Origin: Mycolicibacterium novocastrense
GTDB lineage: Bacteria > Actinomycetota > Actinomycetes > Mycobacteriales > Mycobacteriaceae
Direction: 5' to 3'
Assembly (NCBI RefSeq): GCF_001570485.1
Contig: NZ_BCTA01000093.1
Location: 264,228 to 328,227, forward strand
Length of the DNA stretch: 64,000 nucleotides
Positions 23,080 to 32,680 of this stretch are shown in pieces (position 1 is the stretch's first letter; the number at the start of each line of letters is the position of its first letter). The notes under the pieces are model-generated. The model ran no database searches, had not been told where the DNA came from, and worked only from the letters and a program-made list of their open reading frames with translations. A program made the translations under genes and the position numbers.

Positions 23080-26000
23080 GGCGGCTCCACCCAGCCGACC
23101 TGGACGAGGCGCTCGCCCTCGCCGCGGGTGATCAGCGTGGCGCGCCCCGGCGGCATCGACGAAGGCCGCACCGAGCCCATCAGGACACCGTCGTCGGCGC
23201 TTGCGCTCATCATCGCGCCGAGGCAACCGATCTCCCGCATTCCGGCGAGAAGTGGGTCGAACATCGCCCGCGCGGCGCCTCCCGATCGGCGGGCGACGAT
23301 TACGTGCAGACCGAGGTCGGCGGCGTGGGGCAGGAAGTCGGCAAGCGGGGCAAACGGGTTGCCCGTCGATCCGGCCACCAAGTCGTAATCGTCAACCACG
23401 AGGAAGATCTCGGGGCCGGACCACCACGATCGCTCGCGCAACTGCTGTTGTGTCACGTCCTCGCCGGGCATGCGGGCCTCGAGCATCGCGAGAAGTTTGG
23501 GAAGTCTCGCTGCCAAGGCCACCGGTGACGCCGCGTATCCGGCGAGGTGTTCGGATTCCACGACGCCCAGCAGGGAGCGCCGGAAATCCACGATCTCCAG
23601 ACGCGCCTGCTCGACGCGATGAGTCCGGACGATCTCGTGACACATCACGCGCAGCAATGAGGTCTTGCCGCAACCGCCCTCCCCGAGGGCCAGCATGTGC
23701 ATCTGCTCGGTGAAATCGACAGTCACAGGCGCCAACTCGCGCTCTTCGAGGCCGAGCACCATCGCCCCGGCCGATCCCAGGCTGCACCCGACCAACTCGG
23801 GATACCGCACGAGCGCCGGAAGCAGTTCGATGCGCGGGGCGCAGCACCCGCGCCAGCGCTGTCGATGCCGCTCGACGGTTGCGGCCAACGCCTCGCCGAG
23901 TCCCTCGGTGCTGGGCACGCCGTCAAAGCGCGGCAGCGCGATCACCATCTCGCGCCCCTCGGCGGTGATACCCCGGCCCGGTGGGCAGTTGGTCAGCGAG
24001 CGTGCGCGGCGACGGTCCATCTCCGACTCGGCCGGGTCGCCGAGGCGCAGTTCTATCCGGGTCGCGATCTGGTCCTTCAACGCTGGCCGCAGTTCGGGCC
24101 ACCGCGAGGCGGTGATCACCACGTGCACGCCGAACGCGAGACCCTGCGCAGCGATGGCGCTGATCGGCGCTTCCAACTGCTCGAGTTCGCGACGCAGGTG
24201 AGCCCACCCGTCGACGACGAGGAACACGTCGCCGTGCGGGTCGCCGGCCGCGGCGGGATCCTGCGCGGCGCGGCGCGCGCGATACTCGGCCATCGACCCG
24301 ATTCCCATTGTCCGGAACAGCTTTTCCCGCGACCGGATCAGTGATTCGATGACAGCGACCGTGCGACGGCACAGGTCCGTATCGGCTCGACCCGATACGG
24401 CGCCGATGTGCGGTAGTTGCGCGAGGCGCGTGAGCGCACCACCGCCGAAATCCAGGACGTACAGGGAGATCTCGTCGGGGCCGTGCGCTTCTGCGAGGGC
24501 CAGCATCAGTGTTTGCACGGCCGTCGACTTCCCCGACTGAGGGGCGCCGACGATGGCGGCGTTCCCCGCGGCCATCTGCGCGACGAGTAGGTCGCGGCGT
24601 TGCTCGAACGGACTGTCCACCAGACCGATCGGGGCACTGAACGGGTCTCGGGTACCTGTCGACGTGATCGAGTCGAGCGTCGGTGGTGCGCCGAGCGGCG
24701 GCAGCCACACGGGGTGCGCGGCCGTCCCTCGTCCCCCGACGCGGTCCAGCACCGCGTCGAGAACGGCCGGTCCAGCTTCCTCGTGCTCATCGGGTTGGAC
24801 CGACGCGGACGTGGCGGTGAAGATCATCGGCGCCCGAACTTCGCTGCTGTCTTCGGGGTCCGGTCGAGGACAGGGGCCGGAGACGAACGCGGTCTGGAAT
24901 CGGATCAGGTCCCCGGTGGCCGTCTTCAGCAGGGCCGCGCCTGGGGTGCCGGGCAGAGCGTACGCGTCGGGCACACCCAGGACGGCCCGGGATTCACCGG
25001 CGGAGAACGTCTTGAGGCAGATCCGATACGACAGGTGGGTGTCCAATCCGCGGAGCCTGCCCTCGTCGAGTCGTTGACTGGCCAACAACAGGTGGATTCC
25101 CAGCGACCGGCCCAGCCTGCCGATCGCGACGAACAGCTCGGCGAAGTCGGGGTGCTGGGCGAGCAGCTCGGAGAACTCGTCGACGACGATGAACAACGCG
25201 GGCAGCGGCGGCAGCAGAGCGCCGGCTGACCGAGCCCTGGCGTAGTCCGCGGCGTTGACGAAATTGCCTGCCGCCCGCAGCAACTCCTGCCTGCGGTGGA
25301 CCTCTCCGGCCAGCGCGTCGCTCATCCTGGCCACGAGGTGGGCTTCGCCCGCCAGGTTGGTGATCACGGCCGCCACGTGCCGCGACCGCTCCAAGCCGTG
25401 AAATGTCGCTCCGCCTTTGAAGTCGACGAGGACGAGGTTGAGGACGTCCGGTGGATGGGTCGTGATCATGCCCAGCACCAGTGTGCGCAGCAGCTCGGAC
25501 TTGCCGGATCCCGTGGCGCCGACACACAGCCCGTGCGGGCCGATGCCGTTGCGGGCAGCCTCGTTGATGTCGATCCAGACCGGCGTTCCGTCGTCCGCTA
25601 CGCCGACGGGTACCGGTCGCATCTGTTTGCTTTGCGTCCACAGCTTTTCGGGCGTCAGCCGACCCGGTCGGTCGATGCCCATCAGGTCGAGCCAGCCGCG
25701 CACCGTCGAAATGCCACCGGCGGTCGCGGCGTCGAACCTGTGACCCGCCAGCTGCCGCGCACACATCGTGGCCTGCGTCAGGGTCAGCGAGTCGCGCTCG
25801 CAATCCGCCTCGGGGCGCTCACCGATGCGCACGGTCAGGCGCTCGCCGTCAACACGCAGACACGACACCGGTTCGACCGGGTCGGCTCCGATCGTGACGA
25901 TCGAGGCACCGTTCGCCTCCGTCAGCATCTCACCGGCTACCGGGCTCTCATCCGCGACGACCACGAGGTGCCGGCCGAGCCTGCCGCTCAGGGTATGAGC

Positions 26001-26783
26001 TGAATGTTCGTAGTGGGGTAGCCATTTGAGCCACTCCCACTCGTGAGACGTCTCACGGCTGGCGACCACCGCGATCGCCACCTGGTGGGGTTCGTGATGC
26101 GCCGCCAGTTGGCACACCATCGCACGCACCAATCCGCGCGCGGGCTCGTCATCGCCACACACCGCGATGACGCCGGGTTGCCGGAGCGAGACCGCGACCG
26201 GTGATCGCGGCACCACCGACCGCTGCCGAATCAGAGCGTGCATCGCGGACACCGTCACCGGATCGCGGTCCTCGGGAACCCCGAGGTCGGGTGCCGCCAA
26301 CGGTGTGCACGGCGTCTGATCACCTACACCCACCCGGACGCAGCAGAAGTCGTCGTGGTCGGGACCGAGTCGCACGATTCGCCGGGTGCCCACGAGCGCC
26401 CACAATGACTCGGGTGCCGGGTGGCGCGAATACTGTTGGCGGCGTTGTTCAGCGGCCGTCGCCACGGTCTCGTCGTCGAGTTCATCGAGATAGCGCAGAT
26501 AGCTGCGCCGGTCGCGATCGATCTCGGCAAATCGGTCCGCCCCGCCGCGCGCTCCGTACAGCATCGTGCCGAGCACCGACACGGCCATCATCACCGGGAA
26601 GAATGCGAACATCGGTGTGCGGTTGGTGCCGGCGCCGGAGGTGAAGTACACGGCCATCATGCCGACCGCTGCGACGAGCACCGCCAGCGGTAGTAGGCGC
26701 GCGACAGGATTGGTGGAAGCCGCTTTGGGCAGCGCCGGTGGTGATTTCACCACGACGCCGCATGCTGGCCGGGAGGACTCCAT
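23076..26783 (-). CDS. eccC4: ESX-4 secretion ATPase EccC4
   Basis: EccC is the FtsK/SpoIIIE-type motor that recognises substrates and powers type VII secretion in the inner membrane. The 1235-residue protein has two N-terminal transmembrane segments (about residues 25-75) and three ATPase domains with Walker A motifs GATGSGKSELL (about 421), GAPQSGKSTAV (about 745) and GEGGCGKTSLL (about 1033). I chose the ATG at 26781-26783 because it gives the usual short N-terminus and leaves 116 bp for promoters toward eccD4. An in-frame ATG at 26888 would add 35 residues and leave only 11 bp. Fused EccCa+EccCb form, typical of ESX-4. Confidence 0.94.
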   Translation of the reverse strand: MESSRPACGVVVKSPPALPKAASTNPVARLLPLAVLVAAVGMMAVYFTSGAGTNRTPMFAFFPVMMAVSVLGTMLYGARGGADRFAEIDRDRRSYLRYLDELDDETVATAAEQRRQQYSRHPAPESLWALVGTRRIVRLGPDHDDFCCVRVGVGDQTPCTPLAAPDLGVPEDRDPVTVSAMHALIRQRSVVPRSPVAVSLRQPGVIAVCGDDEPARGLVRAMVCQLAAHHEPHQVAIAVVASRETSHEWEWLKWLPHYEHSAHTLSGRLGRHLVVVADESPVAGEMLTEANGASIVTIGADPVEPVSCLRVDGERLTVRIGERPEADCERDSLTLTQATMCARQLAGHRFDAATAGGISTVRGWLDLMGIDRPGRLTPEKLWTQSKQMRPVPVGVADDGTPVWIDINEAARNGIGPHGLCVGATGSGKSELLRTLVLGMITTHPPDVLNLVLVDFKGGATFHGLERSRHVAAVITNLAGEAHLVARMSDALAGEVHRRQELLRAAGNFVNAADYARARSAGALLPPLPALFIVVDEFSELLAQHPDFAELFVAIGRLGRSLGIHLLLASQRLDEGRLRGLDTHLSYRICLKTFSAGESRAVLGVPDAYALPGTPGAALLKTATGDLIRFQTAFVSGPCPRPDPEDSSEVRAPMIFTATSASVQPDEHEEAGPAVLDAVLDRVGGRGTAAHPVWLPPLGAPPTLDSITSTGTRDPFSAPIGLVDSPFEQRRDLLVAQMAAGNAAIVGAPQSGKSTAVQTLMLALAEAHGPDEISLYVLDFGGGALTRLAQLPHIGAVSGRADTDLCRRTVAVIESLIRSREKLFRTMGIGSMAEYRARRAAQDPAAAGDPHGDVFLVVDGWAHLRRELEQLEAPISAIAAQGLAFGVHVVITASRWPELRPALKDQIATRIELRLGDPAESEMDRRRARSLTNCPPGRGITAEGREMVIALPRFDGVPSTEGLGEALAATVERHRQRWRGCCAPRIELLPALVRYPELVGCSLGSAGAMVLGLEERELAPVTVDFTEQMHMLALGEGGCGKTSLLRVMCHEIVRTHRVEQARLEIVDFRRSLLGVVESEHLAGYAASPVALAARLPKLLAMLEARMPGEDVTQQQLRERSWWSGPEIFLVVDDYDLVAGSTGNPFAPLADFLPHAADLGLHVIVARRSGGAARAMFDPLLAGMREIGCLGAMMSASADDGVLMGSVRPSSMPPGRATLITRGEGERLVQVGWVEPP

Positions 26784-26899
26784 CGAGAGATGAGACGCGG
26801 CGGGGACCGATTCGGTTCCATCCACAGCCGACGAAAGAAGTGTCTTCTCCCCGTCGTCGGCGGCGTTACGGTGATCCCACGGCGTCATAGGGGGAGGCG

Positions 26900-28243
26900 A
26901 TGGCTGGTTCAGGCTGCCGAGTCAGCATTCACGTCGACGGGGCGAACGCGACCCAGAGTGTGGATCTGGCGTTGCCACGCCGGGCATGCCTGGGCGACAT
27001 GCTCCCGTCGATCCTCGAGCTGGTTCATCCCGACCACCACGAGGTGGTAACCGGTGCGCGGTGGCGGCTTCACCGAATCGACGGTTCGTCGCTGGACGAG
27101 TCACTCACATTGCCGGACAACCAGGTTCGCGACGGCGACGTCCTGTGGCTCAGCACCGATGACGTCTGCGAACCCGTCTTCGCCCCCTGGGATGCCACCC
27201 GCACGGTGGTCAGGTGGCAACCTGCGCCCGGCGGGATTCCGCGCATGCTGTGCGTCGCCGCCAGCGTGGTCTGCGCGGCCATCGGCGGTATCACGCTGCT
27301 GTGGTCCACAGGCTCGACTGGTCGCACGGTTCTCATCGGCGGTGCGCTGACCTGCGCCGCTTTGGCCGCCGCCGTCGTCAGCGGGCGTACGCACTCAGAA
27401 CCGTTGATGTGCACCACCTTCAGCGTGATGTCTGTGATGATGGCGGCGGTGACGGCTGCCGCAGCGGTACCCGGCGGTCCCCTCGCCGCGCATCTGCTGC
27501 TTGCCTCATCGGCGGGGCTGGCCACCGCGGTGGTGTCCCTGCGCCTCACCGGCCGCGGTCTTGTGCCGCTGGTCGCCATCGCCACGACATCGGTGCTGTG
27601 CACCGCTTCCTGCGCGGCATCGGTCGCATGGCACCTCGGTGGGCCGGCGGCCGGCTCACTGCTCGCGGCGATGGCACTGGCGACGTTGAGTTCGGCTCCA
27701 CGGCTGGCCATTGCGCTCACCCGCATCGGCCCCAGGCCGCTGGACGACGACATGCACCGTCCTCCCGACTCCATCGAGGACAGCGAGGCGGCGCGCGCCC
27801 ACGAGCTGCTGACAGCGATGATCGCCGGCGCGTCGATCGCCGCGGCCATCGCGGCCGTGTCCGCCGGTTATGGTTCCATCGCGCGCGAGTTCTCCATCCT
27901 CGCAGCGGTGTTCGACGGCGCCGTCGGAGCCGCGCTGTTACTGCGCATCCGTACTCATATCGGGACTGTTCGTCGCACCACGTTGGCGGTGAGCGGCTTC
28001 GTCGCGCTCACAGCAGCATTCGTGATCCTCGCCGCAGCATTACGTCAGCACGCCCACTGGTTCGCAGCTCTGGCCGCTGTCGCCGGGACCGGATTCCTGA
28101 TACCGCTCCTGCGCTTCACGCCCGGCCTGGCCGCGCGCCGCGCAGCCGAACTGGCCGAGTACGCGGCCTTGGCCGCGGTCATACCGCTGGGCTGCTGGAT
28201 CGCCGGGCTGTTCGGTCTCGTCCGCAACTTGGCGCTGACGTGA
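26900..28243 (+). CDS. eccD4: ESX-4 membrane channel protein EccD4
   Basis: EccD forms the central membrane vestibule of the type VII pore. The 447-residue protein has an N-terminal ubiquitin-like domain (about 1-95, CRVSIHVDGANATQSVDLAL). About eleven hydrophobic segments follow between residues 120 and 447. An AGGGGGAGG ribosome binding site precedes the ATG. It is divergent from eccC4 and its stop overlaps the mycP4 start (GTGA), so eccD4-mycP4 are coupled. Confidence 0.93.
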   Translation: MAGSGCRVSIHVDGANATQSVDLALPRRACLGDMLPSILELVHPDHHEVVTGARWRLHRIDGSSLDESLTLPDNQVRDGDVLWLSTDDVCEPVFAPWDATRTVVRWQPAPGGIPRMLCVAASVVCAAIGGITLLWSTGSTGRTVLIGGALTCAALAAAVVSGRTHSEPLMCTTFSVMSVMMAAVTAAAAVPGGPLAAHLLLASSAGLATAVVSLRLTGRGLVPLVAIATTSVLCTASCAASVAWHLGGPAAGSLLAAMALATLSSAPRLAIALTRIGPRPLDDDMHRPPDSIEDSEAARAHELLTAMIAGASIAAAIAAVSAGYGSIAREFSILAAVFDGAVGAALLLRIRTHIGTVRRTTLAVSGFVALTAAFVILAAALRQHAHWFAALAAVAGTGFLIPLLRFTPGLAARRAAELAEYAALAAVIPLGCWIAGLFGLVRNLALT

Positions 28244-29592
28244 CGCGCCTGCTTCGCGTCGTACTGGCCGTCGCGTTCGCATCGGCTCCGGTGACCGGTA
28301 TCCCTACGGCAGCCGCGGTGGTGCCGCCGGGTGTCGACGATTCGCTGCTCCCCCACCCGCACTCGCCGGCGCCGCCACAGCCCACAAAGCAGACAGGGCA
28401 GTGCACGACCGCTCAGAAGGTCACCCTGGGCGGGGACGTCGGCGGCCAACTGCGCGACCTGGACCTGCGGTCGGTCTGGCCGCTCACCCGCGGAGGTGGT
28501 CAGACCGTCGCGGTGATCGACACCGGTGTGTCACGCCATCGCCTGCTGCCTCGCCTGGTTCCCGGCGGCGATTACGTGTCCGGCGGGGACGGCACCGACG
28601 ACTGCGACGGCCACGGCACGATCGTCGCCGGCATCGTCGCCGCCACAGCGGATTCCGACGCCCCCGATGCGTTCAGCGGTATCGCACCCGAGGCCACGAT
28701 CATCGGCATCCGGCAGTCGAGCACGAAGTTCAGCGCCGAAGATGGCCGCGGCGGATCCGGTTTCGGAGATGTCGACACTCTCGCCCGCGCGGTGCGCACC
28801 GCGGCCGACATGGGCGCAACCGTGATCAACATCTCCACTGTCGCCTGCGTCGCCGCCGGCACGGAGATGGACGACGGACCTTTGGGCGCCGCCTTGGCGT
28901 ATGCGGTCGACGCGAAGAACGTCGTCGTGGTCGCCGCCGCGGGCAATGCCGGTGCACCGGGCCAGTGCGAGCATCAGAACCCCGCAAGTTCTGGGCGACC
29001 GGACTGGGACGGCGTCAAAGCGGTGGTGAGCCCGGCCTGGTACGACGACTATGTCTTGACGGTCGGATCGATCGGCCCGGATGGTGGCCCCTCGGAGTTC
29101 ACGTTGGCGGGGCCCTGGGTCGACGTCGCCGCTCCCGGCGAGCAGGTGGTGTCGTTGGACCGCGACGGCGACGGGTTCGTCGCCGCGCTGCCCACCCCTA
29201 CCGGCGAGAAGCCGCTCGCGGGAACCAGTTACGCCGCGCCCGTGGTCACCGGCATCGTCGCGTTGTTGCGGTCACGCTCGCCGCAGTTGACCGCCCGCCA
29301 GGTCATGCGCCGAATCGAAGACACCGCGCGGCACCCGGGGGGCGGCTGGAATCCGCGTGTCGGTCATGGCGTTGTCGACGTCCTGGCCGCGGTCACCGGT
29401 GGCGCGACAGCTCCCGCGGATCCGGGCCACCCGACGGTGGTGTCACCGTCGCGGCAGCAACCACCCGACGGCCACGCAGCGCGTATCGCCACCCGCGGAG
29501 CCGCTATCTGCTTGGCCGTGGCCGGGGTTGTCGTCGCAATGACGGTATCGCTCAGCCGGTTACGGCGTTCCCGTCCCGTCGTGCGCGACTGA
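28240..29592 (+). CDS. mycP4: Type VII secretion-associated serine protease mycosin MycP4
   Basis: A 450-residue subtilisin-like protease anchored outside the inner membrane. It has a signal peptide (about 1-26) and a proline-rich N-terminal extension. The catalytic triad is Asp about 94 (AVIDTGV), His about 125 (CDGHGTIVAG) and Ser about 330 (LAGTSYAAPVV), with oxyanion Asn in AAAGNAGAPG. A C-terminal transmembrane helix (about 415-435) is followed by a short basic tail. All catalytic residues are intact. The GTG at 28240 overlaps the eccD4 stop. A much longer frame starting near 27214 is read-through of eccD4 in another frame. Its end overlaps eccB4 by 33 bp, convergently. Confidence 0.95.
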   Translation: MTRLLRVVLAVAFASAPVTGIPTAAAVVPPGVDDSLLPHPHSPAPPQPTKQTGQCTTAQKVTLGGDVGGQLRDLDLRSVWPLTRGGGQTVAVIDTGVSRHRLLPRLVPGGDYVSGGDGTDDCDGHGTIVAGIVAATADSDAPDAFSGIAPEATIIGIRQSSTKFSAEDGRGGSGFGDVDTLARAVRTAADMGATVINISTVACVAAGTEMDDGPLGAALAYAVDAKNVVVVAAAGNAGAPGQCEHQNPASSGRPDWDGVKAVVSPAWYDDYVLTVGSIGPDGGPSEFTLAGPWVDVAAPGEQVVSLDRDGDGFVAALPTPTGEKPLAGTSYAAPVVTGIVALLRSRSPQLTARQVMRRIEDTARHPGGGWNPRVGHGVVDVLAAVTGGATAPADPGHPTVVSPSRQQPPDGHAARIATRGAAICLAVAGVVVAMTVSLSRLRRSRPVVRD

Positions 29593-30951
29593 CGCGGCCT
29601 CGACACTCAGCTCCGGCCCGTGTGGCAGCCGCGCCAACAGGGGCCACGGTGCGGGCAGCGGATCACCGGTCAGCCCGAGCCGCTCGGCCGTTTCCCGATC
29701 CCGGATGCCGAAGGCCACCCCGACATCGTTCACCAGGAACAGCGTTCCGGTTCGTGCACCGTCACCACTGGCCCCCGCCGCTCGCACGTAGGCGCTGCGA
29801 CCCCCGCTCATCGCGAAGGCATCGATTCGGGCGCCTGCGGCGTCGGCGTGCGCCAGCCCCACCGGTCGCAACTCGGCGTTGCCGGGTATGGCGTCGCCGG
29901 TGACGGTCCCCGTGCTGACGGACTTCGAGTCAGGCGCCCACTGCCACCGTGCGCAGACGACCGGATCGACTGCGGTACCGGCACGTTCGGGGAACTCCCC
30001 GACCGGGAGTTCGTCAACCACCGGGACCGCGCCGATCGCACCGGGCTCGACGGTGACGATGTCGTGCGCGTCCTGCGGCTGGGTGAACCGGATGAGATCG
30101 GCCGCCACCACGCCGATTCGCTGCACTCCCGTCCTCAGCACCGCGTAGTGCTGCGACGACTCGGTTTGCGGCACGCGGATCACGGCGCCAACCCGCAACC
30201 CGTGCAGCGGCGCTGGTGCGGGCGCCCCGGCGTCGCGGATGGCGGGCGCCGCGAGCTCGGGCACCTCGGGCACGGTGTCCAGCAATGCACGCGTAACGGG
30301 CCGTGGCGCAACGCCGTCGAGCGCGAGCGCACGCACCACGGCCGGATTGCGCAGATCCACCTTCGCGCGCCGCCCGTCAAAGAGCAGATACGTTGTCGCC
30401 GCACCTTCGCCCGCCGCACTCACCAGGATGCCGGCTGCTGCGGCGTGCGTCCGGCCGACAGGTCCCGCCAGGACGGTCGATACAGACGAATCATCTTCGC
30501 ACACATGCCATTCCGACTCATCGTGCGTCAGCGGCGCGCCGATCATGTCAGGGGCGCCGGGGATGCCGAGCATCGCGCCCCTTGGCGCCCGGTCGACGGC
30601 CGAGGAGCTGACGAGCCGAGGTTTGGCCGCCGAAGCGGTGATCAGCCGGGCCGATGCGAGGTTCGCCACCGGGTGCAGATTCTGGTCGATCCGCACATAG
30701 AGGGCGCCGGTGTCGCGCACCATCACGATCGGGGCGTCGCCGAGCGCACCTCGGGGCTGCAGAAACGCCAGGACCGCGGCCACTCCGAGTCCGATGACCG
30801 CCAGAACCGAGCCGACCGACAACGCAAGTGCCTGCGCGCGCATCGGATCGTCGAGCATCTGCGCGTCGCCGCGCACGAGGGCGTGCCGCATGCGCCGTAA
30901 CCCGAAGCGGTGTCCGCTGATCTGCAGTTTGGTGGTCGATCGCCCCGTCAT
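29560..30951 (-). CDS. eccB4: ESX-4 membrane protein EccB4
   Basis: EccB is a single-pass membrane protein with a large periplasmic domain that caps the type VII complex. The 463-residue protein has a cytoplasmic N-terminus (TTKLQISGHRFGLRRMRHAL), one transmembrane helix (about 45-65, ALALSVGSVLAVIGLGVAAV) and a long periplasmic part with the EccB-type repeats (LYVRIDQNLHPVANLASARL). I favour the ATG at 30949-30951; the GTG one codon upstream sits within the GGGGGAG ribosome binding site. Its 3' end overlaps mycP4 on the other strand. Confidence 0.93.
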   Translation of the reverse strand: MTGRSTTKLQISGHRFGLRRMRHALVRGDAQMLDDPMRAQALALSVGSVLAVIGLGVAAVLAFLQPRGALGDAPIVMVRDTGALYVRIDQNLHPVANLASARLITASAAKPRLVSSSAVDRAPRGAMLGIPGAPDMIGAPLTHDESEWHVCEDDSSVSTVLAGPVGRTHAAAAGILVSAAGEGAATTYLLFDGRRAKVDLRNPAVVRALALDGVAPRPVTRALLDTVPEVPELAAPAIRDAGAPAPAPLHGLRVGAVIRVPQTESSQHYAVLRTGVQRIGVVAADLIRFTQPQDAHDIVTVEPGAIGAVPVVDELPVGEFPERAGTAVDPVVCARWQWAPDSKSVSTGTVTGDAIPGNAELRPVGLAHADAAGARIDAFAMSGGRSAYVRAAGASGDGARTGTLFLVNDVGVAFGIRDRETAERLGLTGDPLPAPWPLLARLPHGPELSVEAASVAHDGTGTP

Positions 30952-30995
30952 CACTCCCCCGCCGAAAGCCTAAGGCCTGCGGACAGTCCCGAGTG

Positions 30996-31562
30996 TCACC
31001 GCTTTCCCCTGGCCCGACGTTCCCGGTAGGCCGCCACGTGCTGGCGGTTGCCGCAGTTGCCGGTGTCGCAGAACTTTCCCGACCGGTTTCGCGACAAGTC
31101 GACCAGCACCGCCTCGCAGTCCGATGCCGCGCACGTCTTGAGGCGGCGCAGCTCGCCGATGCGGATCAAGTCGGCCAGCGCCATCGCCATCTCCGCGCCC
31201 ATCCGCTGCCACAGCGGGTCGTCCACCGACGCCAGGTGCAGATGCCACTCGGGCATCTCCGGATGCCGGGTCAGCCACGGCGAGGCGTTGGTATCGCGAA
31301 GCAAGGCGTTGACCCGATCCACCGTGCGTTGCTCATCGTCAGCGACGGCCCAGATCCGGCCCAGCCGGTCGCGGAGCCGGTGCACCGATGCGAGTTCCTC
31401 GGCGTCGCGGTCACGGCGCCCCGTCCAGCCGAAGCTGTCGAGGTAGGTGTTCAACGCCGCCATGTCGCCCAGCCGCTCTCCGTCGACGCGGTCGCTGTTG
31501 ATGAGTTCACACGCGGCCCGCAAGGTGAGTTCGGTGTCATGACTGAAAAGCATTTGACCCAT
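30996..31562 (-). CDS. CGNR zinc-finger transcriptional regulator (ABATE domain)
   Basis: A 188-residue regulator with an N-terminal ABATE domain (ligand-binding-like; AACELINSDRVDGERL) and a C-terminal CGNR zinc finger: CAASDCEAVLVDLSRN, then GKFCDTGNCGNRQHVAAYR. All four candidate zinc cysteines are present. It is divergent from an EamA-type exporter with 68 bp between the starts, so it may control that gene and itself. The start at 31562 has AGAGG four bases upstream. It precedes eccB4 by 44 bp on the same strand, but functional linkage to ESX-4 is doubtful. Confidence 0.87.
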   Translation of the reverse strand: MGQMLFSHDTELTLRAACELINSDRVDGERLGDMAALNTYLDSFGWTGRRDRDAEELASVHRLRDRLGRIWAVADDEQRTVDRVNALLRDTNASPWLTRHPEMPEWHLHLASVDDPLWQRMGAEMAMALADLIRIGELRRLKTCAASDCEAVLVDLSRNRSGKFCDTGNCGNRQHVAAYRERRARGKR

Positions 31563-31630
31563 GACGCCTCTCGTCGCTACTGTCAGGAGCGTAGTTCATT
31601 TTACTCATTACACTTTCTCGGAGGTCGACC

Positions 31631-32647
31631 ATGGTCGTGACGGCATCCGGCACGCGGCCCGCCGCCGACCACTTCCGGCTCGGGCTGATGCTGGCGGTCG
31701 GTTCGGCGGTCGCGTTCGGCTCCTCGGGCCCGTTCGCGAAGGCACTGATGACAGCGGGCTGGAGCCCGACCGCCGCGGTCGTCGCCCGGCTGGCGGGCGG
31801 CGCGCTGGTGATGGCGATCTTCGCCACCATCGTCAGGCGCGGGTGGATTCGCGAGGCCCTGCGCCACCCCACGACCGTGCTTGCCTACGGGGTGGTCCCG
31901 ATCGCGGGCGCGCAGCTGTTCTACTACAACGCCGTCGCGCACCTGTCGATCGGCGTCGCGCTGCTGCTGGAGTACACCGCACCGATCATCGTCGTCGCCT
32001 GGGTCTGGGCCACCACACGGCGACGCCCGACCACCTTGACCCTGGCCGGTGTCGGGCTGGCGATCGCCGGGATCATGCTGGTGCTCGACGTGTTCTCGGG
32101 CGCGCACATCAACCTGGTCGGCGTGGGCTGGGGGCTGGCGGCCGCCCTCTGCGCCGCCGGGTACTTCCTGATGTCGGCCCACGCAGGCTATACGGCCGAA
32201 GGGGACGGGATCAGTCCCGTCACGCTGGCCGCAGCGGGGCTGATCGTCGGCTCGGGTGCGGTCACGCTCCTGGGCCTGACCGGAATCATGCCGCTGACCT
32301 TCACCACCGCCGACACCGTCATCGCCGGTCACACCGCCTCGTGGATCGTGCCGGTCATCGCTCTGGGCGTCATCGCCACCGCGGTGGCCTACACGCTGGG
32401 CATCATGGGCATCGCCCGGCTGCGGCCACGCTTCGCGTCGCTGGTCGGCCTGTCCGAGGTGATGTTCGCGGTGCTAGCGGCCTGGATTCTGCTGGGTGAA
32501 GCGATCACGCCCACGCAGGCTGTCGGCGGCGCCATCGTCTTGGCCGGTCTCGCGCTGGCCCGCGCAGGCGACCGTTCTGAAGCGGTTGCCGAGGCGACGT
32601 GGCCGGACGGCCCGCTCGAGGAGTCGTCCGTGCGAGCGAAGCGTTAG
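31631..32647 (+). CDS. EamA/DMT-family transporter
   Basis: A 338-residue membrane protein with ten predicted transmembrane helices in two EamA repeats (first starting LGLMLAVGSAVAFGSSGPFA, second near GVGWGLAAALCAAGYFLMSA). EamA members export amino acids or other small metabolites from the cytoplasm; the substrate is unknown. The ATG at 31631 is preceded by GGAGG. The last 35 residues are polar. The divergent CGNR regulator is its probable controller; the shared intergenic region has an AT-rich core (about 31590-31616). Confidence 0.9.
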   Translation: MVVTASGTRPAADHFRLGLMLAVGSAVAFGSSGPFAKALMTAGWSPTAAVVARLAGGALVMAIFATIVRRGWIREALRHPTTVLAYGVVPIAGAQLFYYNAVAHLSIGVALLLEYTAPIIVVAWVWATTRRRPTTLTLAGVGLAIAGIMLVLDVFSGAHINLVGVGWGLAAALCAAGYFLMSAHAGYTAEGDGISPVTLAAAGLIVGSGAVTLLGLTGIMPLTFTTADTVIAGHTASWIVPVIALGVIATAVAYTLGIMGIARLRPRFASLVGLSEVMFAVLAAWILLGEAITPTQAVGGAIVLAGLALARAGDRSEAVAEATWPDGPLEESSVRAKR

Positions 32648-32680
32648 CCCCCAGACCCCTCGGTGTGTGAATATGTCCGC

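Noticed and set aside
27214..28239. Upstream extension of the mycP4 reading frame to 792 codons
   Set aside because: The extension reads eccD4 in the wrong frame; the GTG at 28240 followed by a signal peptide is the natural start.
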